A stretch of DNA of 64,000 bases, taken from contig JBILLQ010000005.1 of assembly GCA_044375975.1 (NCBI GenBank), positions 1 to 64,000 of the forward strand. The letters run 5' to 3'. A program made the translations under genes and the position numbers. Source of the DNA: UBA5018 sp044375975. GTDB lineage: Bacteria > Cyanobacteriota > Cyanobacteriia > PCC-6307 > Cyanobiaceae. Below are positions 6,644 through 15,871 of the stretch, piece after piece (position 1 is the stretch's first letter; every line of letters begins with the position of its first letter). The notes below the pieces were generated by a model that made no database searches, was not told the DNA's origin, and was given only the letters and a program-made list of their open reading frames with translations.

Positions 6644-7803
6644 GGTCGGCGCCAGCTCAGTGCCTCGCCCCTGCCGCTCCAGCGCAGGCACTCCACCAGG
6701 GGCCGCCCCAGCAGTTGTTGCTGCAGGGGGCGACTTTCGCCCAGCACCCGGCGGGGATGCAGGGTCGCCGCCGCAATCGCCTGCTCCGGCGGCGCCCCCC
6801 AGCTGGCCAGCCGCCGCACCCCCTCCAGCAGCGGCAGGGTCACCCCCGCCAACGTGCCGTCCTCCAGGCGACAGCTGCCGTCGGCCACGATCAGCAGCCG
6901 CTCGTCCCAGCGGTGCCGCCCCTCCCCCAGGCCATAGGGCGCCAGGGCATCGCTCACCAGCACCAGCTGCTCCGGCGCCAGCCTCATCAGCAGCAACGCC
7001 ATCGAGGGGGCCACATGCACCCCATCGGCGATCAGCCCCAGGGCCACCTGGCCTCGCAGCAGGGCGGCTGCGATCGGTCCGGGGGCCCGGTGACCCAGGC
7101 CCCCCATCGCATTGAAGCTGTGGGTGAGCATGGTCACCCCCGCCGCAAAGGCCGCCTGGGCCTGGGCCTCGTCGGCGTCGCTGTGGCCCAGGCTCACCGC
7201 TATGGCGTGCCGCTTCAATGCGGCGATGAGCTCGGCGGCCCCCTCCAGCTCCGGCGCCAGGGTCACCAGGGCGATGTCGGCCGTGGGCCCGCCGCGGAAG
7301 CCCTCGATGCGCTCGACCAGGGCCGCCAGGCTGGGCGCACATATGTGGGCCAGGGGGTGGGCTCCGCGCCGCGCCGGCGCCAGGAAGGGACCCTCCAGGT
7401 GGGCCCCCAGCAGCTGGCAATGGCCGGCTCGCCGCCGCTGCCGCGCCGTGGCCAGCACCTGCAGCGATTGCCTCAGGGCCCCTACGCCGCAGGTCACCAG
7501 GGTGGGGCAGATCGCCTCAACCCCATCGCGCCAGAGCAGCTCCCGCAACCCCTCCAGCTGGGGCAACTGGGCCTCGCCCAGCTCCGGGAAGGCCAGCCCC
7601 AGCCCGCCATTGATTTGCAGGTCCACCCCCGCCAAACTCAGCCAATCCCCATGCCAGTCCTCGCCGGCGGCGGCTGTGCCCGCCGCGATCGGTTGCAGCT
7701 GGCTGATCCTCTGGTCGTCGTCGATGGCCAGCCGCCAGCACGGCCCCTCCCCATCGCCCCCCTTGGGGGGGCCGGCCAGGCGAACGTTGCTGATCCAGCG
7801 CAT
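6607..7803 (-). CDS. nagA: N-acetylglucosamine-6-phosphate deacetylase
   Basis: 398 residues of the amidohydrolase superfamily. Removes acetate from GlcNAc-6-phosphate in amino-sugar or cell-wall recycling. Visible features are the VDLQINGG strand (about 60-67, the Q-x-N form typical of NagA rather than H-x-H), the metal-ligand glutamate in HLEGPF (near 139), histidines in GHSD (near 209) and THSFNAMGG (near 230), and the catalytic aspartate in VSDALAP (near 294). Its C-terminal tail has been altered by a 9-bp tandem repeat. It is divergent from purE with about 47 bases between starts, so the promoters must be very compact. Confidence 0.93.
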   Translation of the reverse strand: MRWISNVRLAGPPKGGDGEGPCWRLAIDDDQRISQLQPIAAGTAAAGEDWHGDWLSLAGVDLQINGGLGLAFPELGEAQLPQLEGLRELLWRDGVEAICPTLVTCGVGALRQSLQVLATARQRRRAGHCQLLGAHLEGPFLAPARRGAHPLAHICAPSLAALVERIEGFRGGPTADIALVTLAPELEGAAELIAALKRHAIAVSLGHSDADEAQAQAAFAAGVTMLTHSFNAMGGLGHRAPGPIAAALLRGQVALGLIADGVHVAPSMALLLMRLAPEQLVLVSDALAPYGLGEGRHRWDERLLIVADGSCRLEDGTLAGVTLPLLEGVRRLASWGAPPEQAIAAATLHPRRVLGESRPLQQQLLGRPLVECLRWSGRGEALSWRRPSDSLGSPGNPG

Positions 7804-7850
7804 CCCGGGCCCAGGGGGAGAATGGCTCCATCCTGAGTGCCCCGCCGCCC

Positions 7851-8417
7851 TTGAGCGCCTCTCCCGCCTCCGCTGGCGCCGCCAGTGCCCCGGCCCCCCA
7901 GCCCGTAAAGGTGGCGGTGGTGATGGGCAGCGACTCCGATCTGGCCACCATGCAACCGGCGGTGGCGATGCTCGATCGCTTCGGCCTGGCCAGCGAAGTG
8001 CGGGTGTTATCAGCCCATCGCACGCCCCTGGAGATGCTGCAATTTGCCCAGCAGGCCGCCTCCCGGGGCCTGCAGGTGCTGATCGCTGGCGCCGGTGGCG
8101 CAGCCCATCTGCCCGGCATGTTGGCCTCGCTCACCCCCCTGCCGGTGATCGGCGTGCCGGTGCAGAGCAAGGCGCTTTCGGGGGTGGATTCCCTGCATTC
8201 GATCGTGCAGATGCCCGCTGGCATTCCCGTGGCCACGGTGGCGATCGGCAATGGCGCCAATGCCGGCCTGCTGGCGGTGCAGATCCTGGCGTTGGCCGAT
8301 ACCCAGCTGGCCGCGGCGCTGCTGGCCTACCGGGCCGAGCTGCACGGCCAGGTGCGGGCCAAGGATGAGCGGCTGCAGCAGTTGGGCAGCGCCGCCTACC
8401 TGGCCCAGATGGCCTGA
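7851..8417 (+). CDS. purE: N5-carboxyaminoimidazole ribonucleotide mutase
   Basis: 188 residues. Converts N5-CAIR to CAIR in de novo purine synthesis. MGSDSDL (25-31), SAHRTP (54-59) and GAGGAAHLPGM (about 79-89) are the diagnostic class I PurE motifs. The TTG at 7851 is the only upstream start in frame and gives an Ala/Ser/Pro-rich tail of about 18 residues before the fold. A later start is possible but none has a better ribosome-binding site. The next gene, encoding a permease, follows after 11 bases. Confidence 0.93.
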   Translation: MSASPASAGAASAPAPQPVKVAVVMGSDSDLATMQPAVAMLDRFGLASEVRVLSAHRTPLEMLQFAQQAASRGLQVLIAGAGGAAHLPGMLASLTPLPVIGVPVQSKALSGVDSLHSIVQMPAGIPVATVAIGNGANAGLLAVQILALADTQLAAALLAYRAELHGQVRAKDERLQQLGSAAYLAQMA

Positions 8418-8428
8418 GGGATTACACC

Positions 8429-9586
8429 ATGCTCGAACGATTGGTGTTGCCCCCCTGGTTGCGGTTCGGCCTGGCCCTGCCGCTGCTGGTGCTCAATCTC
8501 TGGGTGTTGCGCCAGTTGCTGCTGCCGCTGGCGCCCTTTCCAGCCCTGTTTCTGGCCGCCGCCCTGCTTGCCTTCCTGCTGGATCTGCCCAGCCGCTGGC
8601 TGGTGGACCAGGGCCTGCCCCGAGCCCTGGCAAATCTGTTGGTGCTGGGTGTGGCCTTCGGGGGCGTGGTGCTGGCGGTGCTCTGGCTGCTGCCGCGGCT
8701 GATCACCCAGCTCGATGAGCTGATCACCACCCTGCCCGGCTGGCTGTCCCAGGGCGAAAGCCTGCTCAGCCAGCTGCAGCAGTGGGCGGTGGCCAAGGGT
8801 CTGCCCACCGATTTTGGCGACCTCAGCAGCGATCTGATCAGCCGCACCAGCAAATTGGCCAGCCAACTCAGCCAGCAGGTGCTCAGTTTGCTCGGGGCCA
8901 CGCTGGGCCTCACCGTGAACACTGTAATAGTGCTGGTGCTCACCGTGTTCCTGCTGCTGGGGGGCGAGCGGATCGCCGCCGGCCTGGCCAAATGGCTGCC
9001 GCCGGGGGTGCGGGGCCTGATCACCGGCACCCTCTATCGCACCTTTCGCGGTTACTTCGCCGGCCAGGTGGTGCTGGCCTTGATCCTCAGCGGTCTGCAG
9101 ATAATTGTCTTCACCCTGGTGGGCATTCCCTACGGCGTGTTGTTTGCCGTGGCGATCGGTTTCACCACCTTGATTCCCTATGCCAGCGCCGTTACGATTG
9201 TGCTGGTGAGCCTGCTGCTGGCCCTGCAAAATCCCCGCCAGGGCCTGGAGGTGCTGGTGGCGGCTATCTCTGTGGGCCAGGTGGTGGACCAGGTGATCCA
9301 ACCCCGCCTGATGGGCAGCATCGTGGGCCTGCAGCCCGCCTGGTTGTTGATCAGCCTGCCGATCGGGGCCAGGCTCGGCAGCCTGCTGGGGTTGGGCGAA
9401 TTGCTCGGCCTGCTGTTGGCGGTGCCGCTAGCTAGCTGCACCAAGACCTACCTCGATGCCTGGGGGGGCCAGTTGCGCCGCTATGAGAGTGAGGATCAAG
9501 CTGAGTTCTCCAGTTCCCCACTCCCTGAGCTCCCTGGTGCGCCAATCAGTGCACCCACCGCTCCGCCTATTGATTTGGCTGGATAA
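8429..9586 (+). CDS. AI-2E family (PerM-like) membrane transporter
   Basis: 385 residues with seven to eight hydrophobic segments: about 12-30, 35-55, 68-92, 160-180, then a dense C-terminal set from about 215 to 335. The layout (two N-terminal helices, a hydrophilic domain at about 95-150, then the paired-helix bundle with GxPYGxLFA and GFxTLIPY) is that of the AI-2E/PerM exporter family. Substrates of cyanobacterial members are unknown. The last 40 residues are polar, Pro/Ser-rich and run into a degenerate repeat. Probably co-transcribed with purE. Confidence 0.85.
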   Translation: MLERLVLPPWLRFGLALPLLVLNLWVLRQLLLPLAPFPALFLAAALLAFLLDLPSRWLVDQGLPRALANLLVLGVAFGGVVLAVLWLLPRLITQLDELITTLPGWLSQGESLLSQLQQWAVAKGLPTDFGDLSSDLISRTSKLASQLSQQVLSLLGATLGLTVNTVIVLVLTVFLLLGGERIAAGLAKWLPPGVRGLITGTLYRTFRGYFAGQVVLALILSGLQIIVFTLVGIPYGVLFAVAIGFTTLIPYASAVTIVLVSLLLALQNPRQGLEVLVAAISVGQVVDQVIQPRLMGSIVGLQPAWLLISLPIGARLGSLLGLGELLGLLLAVPLASCTKTYLDAWGGQLRRYESEDQAEFSSSPLPELPGAPISAPTAPPIDLAG

Positions 9587-9629
9587 TCCTGGTTTGACCG
9601 GATAATGCTAATCAGGCTGGCGAATGTCC

Positions 9630-10289
9630 CTATTCTGGCTGGGGAATGATGCCCTGACTCTCCAGGTAGGTGAGCACCTGGATCACCGATTCCTCCAGGT
9701 TTTTGCTGCCGGTTTCCACCATTAGTTCTGGATTTTCCGGGGCCTCGTAGGGGCTGGAGATGCCGGTGAACTCGCGGATCTGGCCGGCTCTGGCCTTGGC
9801 GTAGAGGCCCTTGGTGTCCCGCTTCTCGCACACGGCCAGATCGGCGGCGCAGTGGATCTCGATGAAGTCGCCCTCGCTCACCAGCTGGCGGGCCCGATCG
9901 CGATCGGCCTTGAACGGAGAAACGAAGGCGGTGAGCACCACCACCCCGGCATCGACAAACAGCTTTGCCACCTCGCCAATACGGCGGATATTTTCCACTC
10001 TATCGGCGTCGGAAAAGCCCAGGTCTTGGCATAGCCCGTGGCGCACGTTGTCGCCATCGAGTACATAGCAAGACAGCCCCTGTTCAAACAGGGCCGAGTT
10101 CACCGCATTGGCCAGGGTGCTCTTGCCGGAGCCACTCAGACCAGTGAACCAGAGGATGGCGCTGCGGTGCCCCCGCTGGTGTTGGCGGGCGGCCCGGTTC
10201 ACGGTGGAGTGATGCCAGGCGATGTTGGTGGCTGCACCGCGACTGGTGAGCTCGCCATAGGCGGGGTTGGGGGCGGGGCTGGAGGTCAT
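9630..10289 (-). CDS. cysC: Adenylyl-sulfate kinase
   Basis: 219 residues. Phosphorylates adenosine 5'-phosphosulfate to PAPS in sulfate activation. The P-loop is GLSGSGKST (50-58), followed by the APS-binding LDGDNVRHGL (about 76-85), RRIGEVAKLF and the FVSPFKADR lid motif. Length is normal for the family with a slightly long N-terminus. It faces the permease gene tail to tail and stands alone on the minus strand, so it has its own promoter in the 10290-10628 spacer. Confidence 0.95.
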   Translation of the reverse strand: MTSSPAPNPAYGELTSRGAATNIAWHHSTVNRAARQHQRGHRSAILWFTGLSGSGKSTLANAVNSALFEQGLSCYVLDGDNVRHGLCQDLGFSDADRVENIRRIGEVAKLFVDAGVVVLTAFVSPFKADRDRARQLVSEGDFIEIHCAADLAVCEKRDTKGLYAKARAGQIREFTGISSPYEAPENPELMVETGSKNLEESVIQVLTYLESQGIIPQPE

Positions 10290-10628
10290 CGTCTGCGGCG
10301 CAGGGGCGAGCCAGAGGTTCGCTGAGCGGAGCCATTATCCCTGAAGGTGATTCGTGTGCCTTCAGCGCGGCTCTCGCCGCCGACGATTTCCCTAAACGGC
10401 TGCCTGCGATAAAGGCAATTCGCCATGGCCAATTCCGCCTTGAGGACGGCTCAATAATATTGAATTACGCTGGTTTCAGGTCGCGTCCCGCTTGTATTGA
10501 GCCACGATAAGCGTGGCGATGCCTGGCATATCCCTGGCCTGCGGAGGCGGAATGGGTGATTATTGCTGGTGCCACCACATGCCTTTGCTCCGCCTAGTTG
10601 TGGCCCGTCTCCAGGTGCTGGCCCCGCA
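10290..10628. other. Spacer between cysC and the SUI1 gene
   Basis: No supported ORF. A small hairpin (10501-10506 with 10512-10517) and an AT-rich stretch around 10450-10475 are present. This region should contain the cysC promoter and the 3' end of the SUI1 transcript, but no individual element can be fixed. Confidence 0.4.
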
Positions 10629-10952
10629 TCAGCCGCCGGCCTGCTTGGGTCGGAAGCCAGCCCGCTCCAGGGCCGCCAGGGCTGTGCTCACCTGGTCGCC
10701 CTGCAGTTCGATCACGCCCTCCTTCACGGTGCCGCCGGTGCCGGACTCGGCCTTCAGCTGTTTGAGCAGGGCCTTGAGCTCGGCTTCCGGGATGGCCAGG
10801 CCGGTGATGGCTGTAACCAACTTGCCGCCCTTGCCCGCTTTGGTGCGCTGCACCCGCACCCGTTGCTGGGCCTTTGGCGTGGCGCTGGCGCTGGCCTGCG
10901 GCCGGGCCAGGCTCTCGGCGCTACTGAATTCCTGCCAGCCGCCCTTGGCCAT
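10629..10952 (-). CDS. SUI1/YciH-type translation factor-like protein
   Basis: 107 residues. The second half (about 30-107) is the SUI1/eIF1 fold: basic RVRVQRTKAGKGGKLVTAITGL, then KALLKQLKAESGTGGTVKEG and a final strand-helix ending in GFRPKQAGG. The GTGGTVK loop is diagnostic. Eukaryotic eIF1 controls start-codon choice; the bacterial YciH counterpart is less well understood. The N-terminal 30 residues are low-complexity. Divergent from trpB. Confidence 0.9.
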   Translation of the reverse strand: MAKGGWQEFSSAESLARPQASASATPKAQQRVRVQRTKAGKGGKLVTAITGLAIPEAELKALLKQLKAESGTGGTVKEGVIELQGDQVSTALAALERAGFRPKQAGG

Positions 10953-11089
10953 GGGCCGATCGCTCCCCTGGAACCTTCGCTTGGAACCATGGTGGCAGGC
11001 CAGTTATCAGGGCAGGCCAGCTATCGGGCGGCGCGCTGCGGGTAGGCGGCCTTGTCTGCCTACGCTGGCAATTAACGATGTAGCCGCCG

Positions 11090-12346
11090 GTGACCCTTCT
11101 CCATCCACCGCAGCAGGGTGACCTGACGGCCCTGCAACCAGCCGTGCGGCCCGATGCCAGCGGTCGCTTTGGCCCCTTTGGCGGCCAGTACGTGCCGGAA
11201 ACCCTGATGCCGGCCCTGGCCGAGCTGGAGCGGGCCGCCGCCGAGGCCTGGGCCGATCCGGCCTTCACCACCCGGCTGAACCAACTTCTAAAAACCTATG
11301 TGGGCCGCGCCACTCCCCTCTACGAAGCGGAGCGGTTGACCGCCCACTACGCCAGGCCAGAGGGCGGGCCTCGCATTTGGCTGAAGCGGGAAGACCTCAA
11401 CCACACCGGCGCCCACAAGATCAATAACGCCCTCGGCCAGGCGCTGCTGGCCCTGCGCATGGGCAAGCGGCGGATCATCGCCGAGACCGGTGCCGGTCAG
11501 CACGGCGTGGCCACGGCCACGGTCTGTGCCCGTTTCGGGCTGGATTGCGTCATCTACATGGGCGTAGAGGACATGCGCCGCCAGGCCCTGAATGTGTTCC
11601 GCATGCGCCTGCTCGGGGCCAGGGTGGAGCCGGTGACGGCCGGCAGCGCCACCCTCAAGGACGCCACCAGCGAAGCCATCCGCGACTGGGTCACCAATGT
11701 GGAGTCCACCCACTACATCCTCGGTTCGGTGGCCGGCCCCCATCCCTATCCGATGCTGGTGCGCGACTTCCACGCCGTGATCGGCCAGGAGGCCAAGGCC
11801 CAGTGCGCCGAGGCCTTCGGGGGGCTGCCCGATGTGCTGATCGCCTGCGTTGGCGGCGGCTCCAATGCCATGGGGCTATTCCATGCCTTCGTGCCCGATA
11901 CCAGCGTGCGGCTGATTGGCGTCGAGGCGGCCGGCGAGGGGGTGGCCAGCGGTCGCCATGCCGCCACGATCACCGAGGGCCGGGTGGGCGTTTTGCATGG
12001 CGCCATGAGTTTGCTGCTCCAAGACGCCGAGGGTCAGGTGCAGGAGGCCCACTCGATCAGTGCCGGCCTGGATTATCCGGGCGTGGGGCCCGAACACAGC
12101 TATCTGCGCCAGATTGGCCGGGCCGAATACGCTGCTGTCACCGACGACCAGGCCCTGGACGCCCTGCGGCGGGTGAGTGAGCTGGAGGGGATCATCCCGG
12201 CGCTGGAAACCGCCCATGCCTTCGCGGCCCTGGAATGGCTATGTCCAGAGTTGGCCCCCGGCACCGAGGTGGTGCTCAACCTCTCCGGTCGCGGCGACAA
12301 GGACGTAAACACCGTGGCCGAGCGGCTGGGCGGTCGGCTGGCCTAA
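11090..12346 (+). CDS. trpB: Tryptophan synthase beta chain
   Basis: 418 residues. Makes tryptophan from indole and serine with PLP. The PLP lysine is K110 in HTGAHKINNALG, the phosphate-binding GGGSNAMG lies near 255, and the N-terminal FGPFGGQYVPETLMPAL is that of TrpB1. GTG 11090 is used; the fold begins at about residue 26. No trpA is adjacent, as is common in cyanobacteria where trp genes are scattered. It converges on hrcA with 20 bases between stops, leaving no room for separate terminators. Confidence 0.95.
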   Translation: MTLLHPPQQGDLTALQPAVRPDASGRFGPFGGQYVPETLMPALAELERAAAEAWADPAFTTRLNQLLKTYVGRATPLYEAERLTAHYARPEGGPRIWLKREDLNHTGAHKINNALGQALLALRMGKRRIIAETGAGQHGVATATVCARFGLDCVIYMGVEDMRRQALNVFRMRLLGARVEPVTAGSATLKDATSEAIRDWVTNVESTHYILGSVAGPHPYPMLVRDFHAVIGQEAKAQCAEAFGGLPDVLIACVGGGSNAMGLFHAFVPDTSVRLIGVEAAGEGVASGRHAATITEGRVGVLHGAMSLLLQDAEGQVQEAHSISAGLDYPGVGPEHSYLRQIGRAEYAAVTDDQALDALRRVSELEGIIPALETAHAFAALEWLCPELAPGTEVVLNLSGRGDKDVNTVAERLGGRLA

Positions 12347-12366
12347 AGGCTGGGCGGGCTCGGGGG

Positions 12367-13395
12367 TTAGGTCAACAGGCGCTCCAGCACCCGGGCGATC
12401 GAGCGCACCGCCGCCCGGGCTGTGGCGTAGGCCATGCGCATCGGGCCCACCAGGGCCACCGAGCCCTGGCCGCCATCGGCACTGCGGTAATTGGCCTGCA
12501 CCACGGCGCAGTCCGCCAGGGCTCGCTGCGGATGTTCGCTGCCGATCCAGATCGCCTCCCCGGGCCCCAACAGTTGCTGGGGGTTTGCCTCCATCAGCTG
12601 CACCAGGGGCAGCAGCGATTGGCCGTCGCTGAAATCCGGCTGGCCCAGCAGGCCCCCCAGCCCCGCCGCCCAGGTGTCGCTACCGCTCTGCGGTTGCAGT
12701 TGCGAGTGGCTGTCCAGGGCCTGGTGCAGCAGCCCGCCGCTGAGGCGCAGTTCCGCTGGCAATTGGCTCCAGGGCAATTGGCCAGCGCTGGTTTCCAGCC
12801 GCTGGTTGGCCCAGCGCTCCAAGGCCGGCAACTGGGCGGCGGCCAGGCCCGGTAGTCGCAGGTTGAGACTGCTGGTGGTCACGGCCCCCTGCACCAAAAA
12901 CACCAGCAACCGCTCCCCGCTCGGCACCAGGCGCAGGGCTCTCAGCTGCGCCAGCGGCGGCCGCGGCCGGGTGATCAGGCTGAGCAGGCCGGTGAGCTCG
13001 GCGAGGCGTCGGCTCAGGTGCAGCAGCAGGTCGTCGAGCGCCGCCCACTGCAGGCTCAAGCCGGCCAGCTCCCGCTCCAGCTGCAGGGCCACGGCACCGG
13101 GGGCCGGCAGCAACTGATTTACGTAAAGCCGGTAGCCCTGTTGGCTGGGGATGCGACCGGCGGAGGTGTGGGGTTGGGTGAGCAGACCCCGCTGGGAGAG
13201 CACCCCCATCGCCGACCTCACGGTGGCGGGGCTATCCGGCAGGCCGAAACGCAGCACCAGCGTCCTGCTGCCCACCGGTTCCATCGTGTCCACGTAATGG
13301 CGCACGGCCAGTCGCAGCACCTCCCGCTGGCGGTTGGACAGGCCTGCCTCAGCGCTGCGGTCGCGGTTGGTGGGGGCTGGGCGGGCGGAGGACAA
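12367..13395 (-). CDS. hrcA: Heat-inducible transcription repressor HrcA
   Basis: 342 residues. Binds CIRCE elements to repress chaperone genes. The N-terminal winged helix (about 19-90) contains LSNRQREVLRLAVRHYVDTMEPVGSRTL-type sequence and the SPATVRSAMGVLSQRGLLTQPHTSAGRIPS block typical of HrcA. The remainder is the GAF-like and dimerisation part with ALVGPMRMAY near the end. No CIRCE palindrome was seen in its 5' region, so the regulated groE/dnaK genes lie elsewhere. Confidence 0.93.
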   Translation of the reverse strand: MSSARPAPTNRDRSAEAGLSNRQREVLRLAVRHYVDTMEPVGSRTLVLRFGLPDSPATVRSAMGVLSQRGLLTQPHTSAGRIPSQQGYRLYVNQLLPAPGAVALQLERELAGLSLQWAALDDLLLHLSRRLAELTGLLSLITRPRPPLAQLRALRLVPSGERLLVFLVQGAVTTSSLNLRLPGLAAAQLPALERWANQRLETSAGQLPWSQLPAELRLSGGLLHQALDSHSQLQPQSGSDTWAAGLGGLLGQPDFSDGQSLLPLVQLMEANPQQLLGPGEAIWIGSEHPQRALADCAVVQANYRSADGGQGSVALVGPMRMAYATARAAVRSIARVLERLLT

Positions 13396-13618
13396 GGTGG
13401 CGGAAGGAAACGGATCGCGGATGGGGGAGCTGACCTAAGGCTGCGAGCGGAGCGAGGGGAGACTGCAGCAATATTGCTAGTTAATTTCAGCTTGGCGGCA
13501 ACTGCGGCTGGAGATGACTGCCTGGATCCAGTTTTCTGGCTCAGCTTGACTGCCCCGGGCTGGACCAATTGCCCCTCGCTGGGCGGGTTTTGTCTGGCTC
13601 GTCCCGGTTTTCTGGGGA

Positions 13619-13674
13619 ACTAGTAACGAGGAACTAATAGCGAGGGACTAATAGCGAGGGACTAATAGCGAGGG
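13619..13674. repeat. 14-bp tandem repeat, 3 perfect and 1 degenerate unit
   Basis: ACTAATAGCGAGGG is repeated exactly at 13633-13646, 13647-13660 and 13661-13674, with a divergent copy at 13619-13632. The stop codon of the rhodanese gene (13662-13664) lies in the array, and each unit would supply another stop to a read-through ribosome. Confidence 0.9.
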
Positions 13675-14018
13675 ACAGTGGCGTCCAGCTCCACGCTCCA
13701 GGCGTCGATGCCGCCTTGAATGTTCCACACCTGGCCATAGCCCCGCTGTTCGATCAGCCAGCAGCCGAAGTGCCAGCTGCGCATCCCCGCATGGCACAGC
13801 ACCGCCACGGGGCGGTCGGGGTCCAGCAGTTCGTTCAGCTGCTCCAGCCAGTCGGCCGAGCGGCTTAGCGGCAGGTGCAGCACCGGGTGGGGTAGCCGGG
13901 CGATGGCCAGTTCCGCTTCTTCTCGCACATCCACCAGTTGGATGGCCTCTCCCGCCACCAGGCGGGCCTGCAGGTCGCCGACGCCGATGGCGATCGGCGT
14001 GGCTGGGGGGTTGGTCAT
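13662..14018 (-). CDS. Rhodanese-like domain protein
   Basis: 118 residues from ATG 14018 (an upstream in-frame ATG at 14057 would add 13 residues). This is a single rhodanese domain: strand-loop QLVDVREEAEL (27-37) and the active-site loop CHAGMRS (75-81) with catalytic Cys75. Such domains transfer sulfane sulfur or serve redox and regulatory roles; the substrate is unknown. The C-terminal YGQVWNIQGGIDAW is typical. The last codons and stop are formed by a 14-bp repeat. Divergent from the DUF3352 gene. Confidence 0.9.
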   Translation of the reverse strand: MTNPPATPIAIGVGDLQARLVAGEAIQLVDVREEAELAIARLPHPVLHLPLSRSADWLEQLNELLDPDRPVAVLCHAGMRSWHFGCWLIEQRGYGQVWNIQGGIDAWSVELDATVPRY

Positions 14019-14071
14019 GGGGCGGCTGAGCCGGGGTAGCGGGCAGGATGGGGCCATCCTGCTTGGGGCGC

Positions 14072-15868
14072 ATGAAGGCCCGTCCGTTCCTGGCGGTTTT
14101 ACTGTCGCTGGCCCTGGGGCTGTTGGGCCTCGGTGGCGGCGCCTGGTGGCTGGTGCTCAACCGCTCGCCATTGCAATTGCAACACCGCCCCCTGGCGGTG
14201 CCGCTGGCCGCCCGCTTCGTGCCGCGCCAGGCGCCTTTGAGTTTGTTTCTGCTCACCGATGGCGAGGAGCCCCTGGGCTATGCCCGGGCCGTGGTGGCCC
14301 CCCGCCAGCGCCGGGCCGCCGCCGAGGCCGTGGCCCAGCTCAGGGATGGCGGCTTCGCGGCCGCCGGCCTCGATTACCCCAGCGAGCTGGCCAGCTGGCT
14401 CGGTCCTGAGATCGGCTTCGCCCTGATCGGCTCGAATCAGGGCGAAGCCGATGCCGCTGGCTGGCTGTTGAGCCTGCGCAGTCGCGATGGCGAGGGCGCC
14501 CGCAGATTCCTGCAGCGCTTCTGGCAGAGCCGCAGCCTGGCCGGCACCGACCTGCAGATCAGCCGCTACCGCGGCATGGGCTTGATCAGCGGTCGCGGTG
14601 CCCTGGTGGGAGCCAAAACCACACCTATCGCCACCGCCTTGATCGACGACGACCTGGTGCTGATCGCCTCCGGCCGGGGGGTGCTGGAGCAGGCCCTGGA
14701 TGTGTCCCAGATCGATGCCCTGAACCTGGCCTCCAGCGATGCCTTCCGCCGCGGCGTGGCCGATCTGGGCAGGGGCATGGCCCTTTTGGTGGCCCGCCCG
14801 CCGGCCCTGGCCCCCTGGCTCGGTATTCCCAAGGATTTGGGCAGCGAGGCGGGCATCACCGGCCTGATCGCCTCCCTGCGCCCCGATGGGGCCAGCCTGG
14901 CGGTGGAGCTGGCCGTCGCCAGGGCCGCCGCCACTCCAGCCCCCCTGGCCGGGTCCGATCTCGCTGGCGATCAGCCTGGGGATCTCCCTGGCGAGCCCAG
15001 TAAAGAGGGTGCAAGTGATCCCGCTGGAGATGGCGCCAGTGATCCCGGGGCGGAGCTGGCCGCTGATATCGCCGCCGAAATTGATGCTGATAACGGTGTT
15101 GATATCGCCGCTGATACGGGTGTTGATCTCGGGGGCGCGGCCCCCCTCTCTGCCCCCCCAGCCTTGAACCAGGAGGTGGGGGCGGAGCTGCTGGCCCATC
15201 TGCGCGGCGAGGCTTCCAGCCTGGCTTTACTGAACGATCCCCGCCAGTTGCTGGGCCTGCTCGAGCCCCTCTGGGCCCGCAGCCTCGGTGCGGCCAGCGG
15301 CCCCCTGCCCGGCCTGGTGATGGCCGCCGATTCCGGACCGCTGCTCTGGGCGGAAGGCAGAGATGGCTGGCTGTTGGGCACTGCAGCCGGGCAGCCGGCC
15401 CCCGGCGATCTGGAGCCGGCCCTGGCGGCCCAGGGGCTGATCGCCGCGCCCTTGACCCTGGCCGATGGCCGCCCCTCGACGGTGTGGACCCATCTGGCCG
15501 CCCCCGCCCCCGGGCGCAGGGGCAGGGGTGATGCTCGCCAGCTGCAGGCCGAACTGGTGGGAGTGCGCGCCGTGGATGCGGATCTGGCCTGGTGGGCCCA
15601 TGGCCTGGATCGGCTGCAGCAACAGGCCGAATCGCGGCGGCAGCCCCGCGCTCGCCTCAAGCAATTGCAGGCCATCGATCGGCCTGCCGCCGCCCGCCTG
15701 GCCGTCGATGGCCCCCAGGCGAGGCGGATGTTGCAACAGTGGAGTGGTTGGCGGCTGCTGTCTGGCCTGGCCGGTGCGCCGCTTGGCGATGCCGTGCAGG
15801 GGCTCAGCCTGGCCTTGGCCCCCGAGGCCGATGGCCTGCGGTTGATGGCCCGCCTGGATTTGGGTTGA
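14072..15868 (+). CDS. DUF3352 family protein, membrane-anchored
   Basis: 598 residues from ATG 14072 (an earlier in-frame ATG at 14048 is possible). A basic N-terminus is followed by one hydrophobic helix (about 6-29), so the bulk is probably periplasmic or lumenal. The rest follows the cyanobacterial DUF3352 pattern: QAPLSLFLL, YPSELASWLGPEIGFAL, GxGLISGRG, and a repeated second half. The family function is unknown. An inserted acidic Asp/Ala/Gly-rich stretch near residues 320-370 splits the two halves and looks like degenerate repeat expansion. sixA follows four bases later. Confidence 0.8.
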   Translation: MKARPFLAVLLSLALGLLGLGGGAWWLVLNRSPLQLQHRPLAVPLAARFVPRQAPLSLFLLTDGEEPLGYARAVVAPRQRRAAAEAVAQLRDGGFAAAGLDYPSELASWLGPEIGFALIGSNQGEADAAGWLLSLRSRDGEGARRFLQRFWQSRSLAGTDLQISRYRGMGLISGRGALVGAKTTPIATALIDDDLVLIASGRGVLEQALDVSQIDALNLASSDAFRRGVADLGRGMALLVARPPALAPWLGIPKDLGSEAGITGLIASLRPDGASLAVELAVARAAATPAPLAGSDLAGDQPGDLPGEPSKEGASDPAGDGASDPGAELAADIAAEIDADNGVDIAADTGVDLGGAAPLSAPPALNQEVGAELLAHLRGEASSLALLNDPRQLLGLLEPLWARSLGAASGPLPGLVMAADSGPLLWAEGRDGWLLGTAAGQPAPGDLEPALAAQGLIAAPLTLADGRPSTVWTHLAAPAPGRRGRGDARQLQAELVGVRAVDADLAWWAHGLDRLQQQAESRRQPRARLKQLQAIDRPAAARLAVDGPQARRMLQQWSGWRLLSGLAGAPLGDAVQGLSLALAPEADGLRLMARLDLG

Positions 15869-15871
15869 GCC

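Noticed and set aside
5905..7836. 643-codon open frame on the plus strand
   Set aside because: It lies antisense across chlM and nagA, is low-complexity (Gln/Ala/Gly-rich) and arises from GC-rich third-position bias.
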